NCBI GenBank assembly: GCA_024362935.1
Contig: JANCRA010000009.1
Location: 12,046,001-12,110,000, forward strand
Origin: Setophaga petechia
Taxonomy: Eukaryota; Chordata; Aves; Passeriformes; Parulidae
Reading direction: 5' to 3'
Length of the DNA: 64,000 nucleotides
The notes under the pieces were generated by a model, which saw nothing but the letters and a program-made list of their open reading frames with translations, had not been told where the DNA came from and did no database searches. Shown one piece after another: positions 62,044-64,000 of the stretch. Numbering within the stretch: the first letter of the stretch is position 1; each line of letters opens with the position of its first letter. A program made the translations under genes and the position numbers.

Positions 62044-64000
62044 ATCACAGGCCAGCCTGCTGGTGGTTTCCTGGAAAACCTTCAGCACTGCAAGCAGACT
62101 GCTTATGTTTCTTCTGGGAACCAAGGGGCACAAACTCAAAGTAGCACTTTCAAAGGTTCAAAACAAGAAGACTGTGGTTCTTCACACAGGTCACAGTTAC
62201 ACTTTAGAAGTCCTTGGCACAGGATACTGAGGAGGCTAGAAGTTTACAGAAGTTTAGGGCCACATAAACTCACAGAAGAAAAAGCTGCAGTGTTTACTGG
62301 CTTTGTGGAAGGTATATCTGGCACAGAGAGCCCCTAAAACAGCATTGTTGAATTCTGGGAGAATGTTCAGGGAAATTACCACTCTATATTTGCCCCACAT
62401 ATATAATCTGCTGCTGTTAGAGAAAGGATGGTGAGCTGGAGTTGTCTGGTCCAGCTGCCATGCTCTCCCATATTTGTCTTCAGTCTCATCTCCATCACTG
62501 TGCATGCCTCCAGTGAACTCAAGACATACAGAGTCTGCTGCTCAGACTGCACATTATTTTTCCATTACTTTCTGTGGGGATTTAGTCCAGACAGGATCAA
62601 GTCATGTATTTTTTCAGCACCTGTAGACCTAGGGCATTTTGTCATCATAAGCTTACTGCTTAGCTTAGTAGGCTCTTCTTTAACTTTTCTGTCATTCTCC
62701 CATTCAAGCAGAGCAGACTATTTCTTCTAGGAAGCAGAAATTTGGCTTCTTAGCCCATTAGTGCCTCTGCTTGTAAATTAGCTTGCCTCCAGAAAAAGCT
62801 GCTGTAATTCTTTAACACTGCCAGGCAATAAACCCTTTCTTTCTCTTGTAACTTTTCCTGTCAGCACTTTGTTTATCTGTTCCAAAAAGTCTGCCTTTCA
62901 AAAGCTTTGTTAGTAGCTGGTGGAAGAAGTCTTGGGCCTATTTGCATTCTGCATCAGTGTGCAGTGTCTGAGCAGCAGCATGAAGTGTCTGCACTTAGTG
63001 TGTCAGATATGTCACAGCTTTTCAATTTCAGCTCTGCTACCACTTTTTACCTGCAAATCCTTCAATAGGCCCATATTCTGGAAAATGGAGCTGTAATTTA
63101 CTATGACATGACTTCTCCTATTAAAAATGAGTGCATCTGTTCACTCAGCTATGGGTTCCTCAACACCCTCCAGTAGCAGCATAATTAGAGTTCTGATTGC
63201 AACTTGCTAATGATTCCTCCCCCAAATATCTCCCAATCTAATTCTAAATGCAACATAACAAATGGTGCTAATAAACAACAAGGAGAAAACATGATAAGGG
63301 TAAATGAGTTGTAGCAGTATCACAGAGAAAAATTTATTTGCACATAGATACAAGTGTGAACTCACAAGTTTATATAGGCACTAGATGTTTAAGACTGTGT
63401 AAAAAGACAAAGACATAGACATGAAATACATTCAGGACCATATCACAGGCTTTTTCTTGCATGCTGTGCCTTAAATAAATCTTGTTAATGCTAAATATAC
63501 AAACAAGATTTGCTTCTGTTTCTAATAGAAATTTTCATGTATTTTTAATAGACATCTAAAGTCTTCATCTTGTTCTAGGAGATATACCATTACTTCAGAA
63601 AAATTGTTTTTATCAAATTGGTGATTGTCAACACATTTCTGAGACCTTCCATTGACTTCAGAAGGCAGCTGATCAGCTTCACTGATCATGGGAAGTCCAT
63701 CCTCTATCTGCAGTCAGAGAACTGAGAAAAGTCAGATATGCAAATTTACAATAATGTTTCTGGTACTATTGGCATGGATTTTTATGACAGTGAAGGAAAT
63801 AGTTATTTTTCTGTTGATTTCCATAGGTTCAGGATTTTATCTATAATGTACAAAGGAACCTTTATTTACTAGATTTAAAATCTTATTAACTTTGCAATAC
63901 GTTTAGTAATATAGTGGAATATTCATTCTTGGGCAATCCAGCTGTTCTGCTAAATGTTACAGAAGCACCCTCAGGTAAGGTGTCATTGCTTTCTTCTCCC

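Larger units (their letters stand above)
56038..64000. other. Upstream intergenic block beyond the LTR
   Basis: AT-rich DNA with one TA/TG microsatellite, homopolymer runs, the 32-bp-period duplication and the possible lncRNA terminal exon. A triple CTGCAGATC motif lies at about 61400-61435. No coding gene found; a 161-codon minus frame at 61325-61810 looks like chance. Confidence 0.7.

Noticed and set aside
1..64000. tRNA, rRNA, CRISPR, operon or bacterial insertion-sequence signals
   Set aside because: None seen; the window is vertebrate nuclear DNA.

Overview
This window is vertebrate nuclear DNA, almost certainly from a bird and most likely a songbird. Many 3'-anchored CR1 LINE fragments carry the typical avian 3' tail, and a solo LTR near 20.4-20.95 kb matches the ERVL-type LTR common in passerines. 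There is no sign of prokaryotic organisation: no operons, ribosome-binding sites or CRISPR arrays. Most of the DNA is AT-rich and non-coding.

The one gene I can establish is RFC3, the 38-kDa subunit of the replication factor C clamp loader. It lies on the minus strand, with coding sequence from 53451 (ATG) down to 46126 (stop). I assembled nine coding exons by hand. All eight introns are GT-AG, the phases agree across every junction, and the exons sum to exactly 356 codons, the length of human RFC3. The start codon sits at the edge of a CpG-rich promoter (about 53.22-53.70 kb) with an ETS-type palindrome and an E2F-like site. A poly(A) signal lies about 125 bases past the stop.

Layout: 1-46 kb is a gene desert downstream of RFC3. 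It holds scattered CR1 fragments (some very old), one ERVL-type solo LTR, small tandem or inverted repeats, a possible orphan exon at 9.87-10.03 kb and a possible conserved regulatory block near 25.6 kb. 46-53.5 kb is RFC3. 53.5-64 kb is upstream DNA with two CR1 copies, an LTR with a legible TATA box and poly(A) signal (55.42-56.03 kb), microsatellites, a 43-A run and a possible non-coding terminal exon at 60.83 kb. In human synteny STARD13 lies beyond the 5' side of RFC3 and NBEA beyond the 3' side. If that order holds here, STARD13 would be to the right and NBEA to the left, both outside the window.

No previously undescribed multi-gene system is visible. The most useful leads are the 159-base phase-0 orphan exon with a downstream terminal-exon-like segment, a 27-base near-identical direct repeat bracketing about 700 bases (24.23/24.96 kb), a perfect 14-bp hairpin beside a degenerate octamer array (16.49 kb), and the ambiguous LTR boundary at 55.42/56.03 kb.
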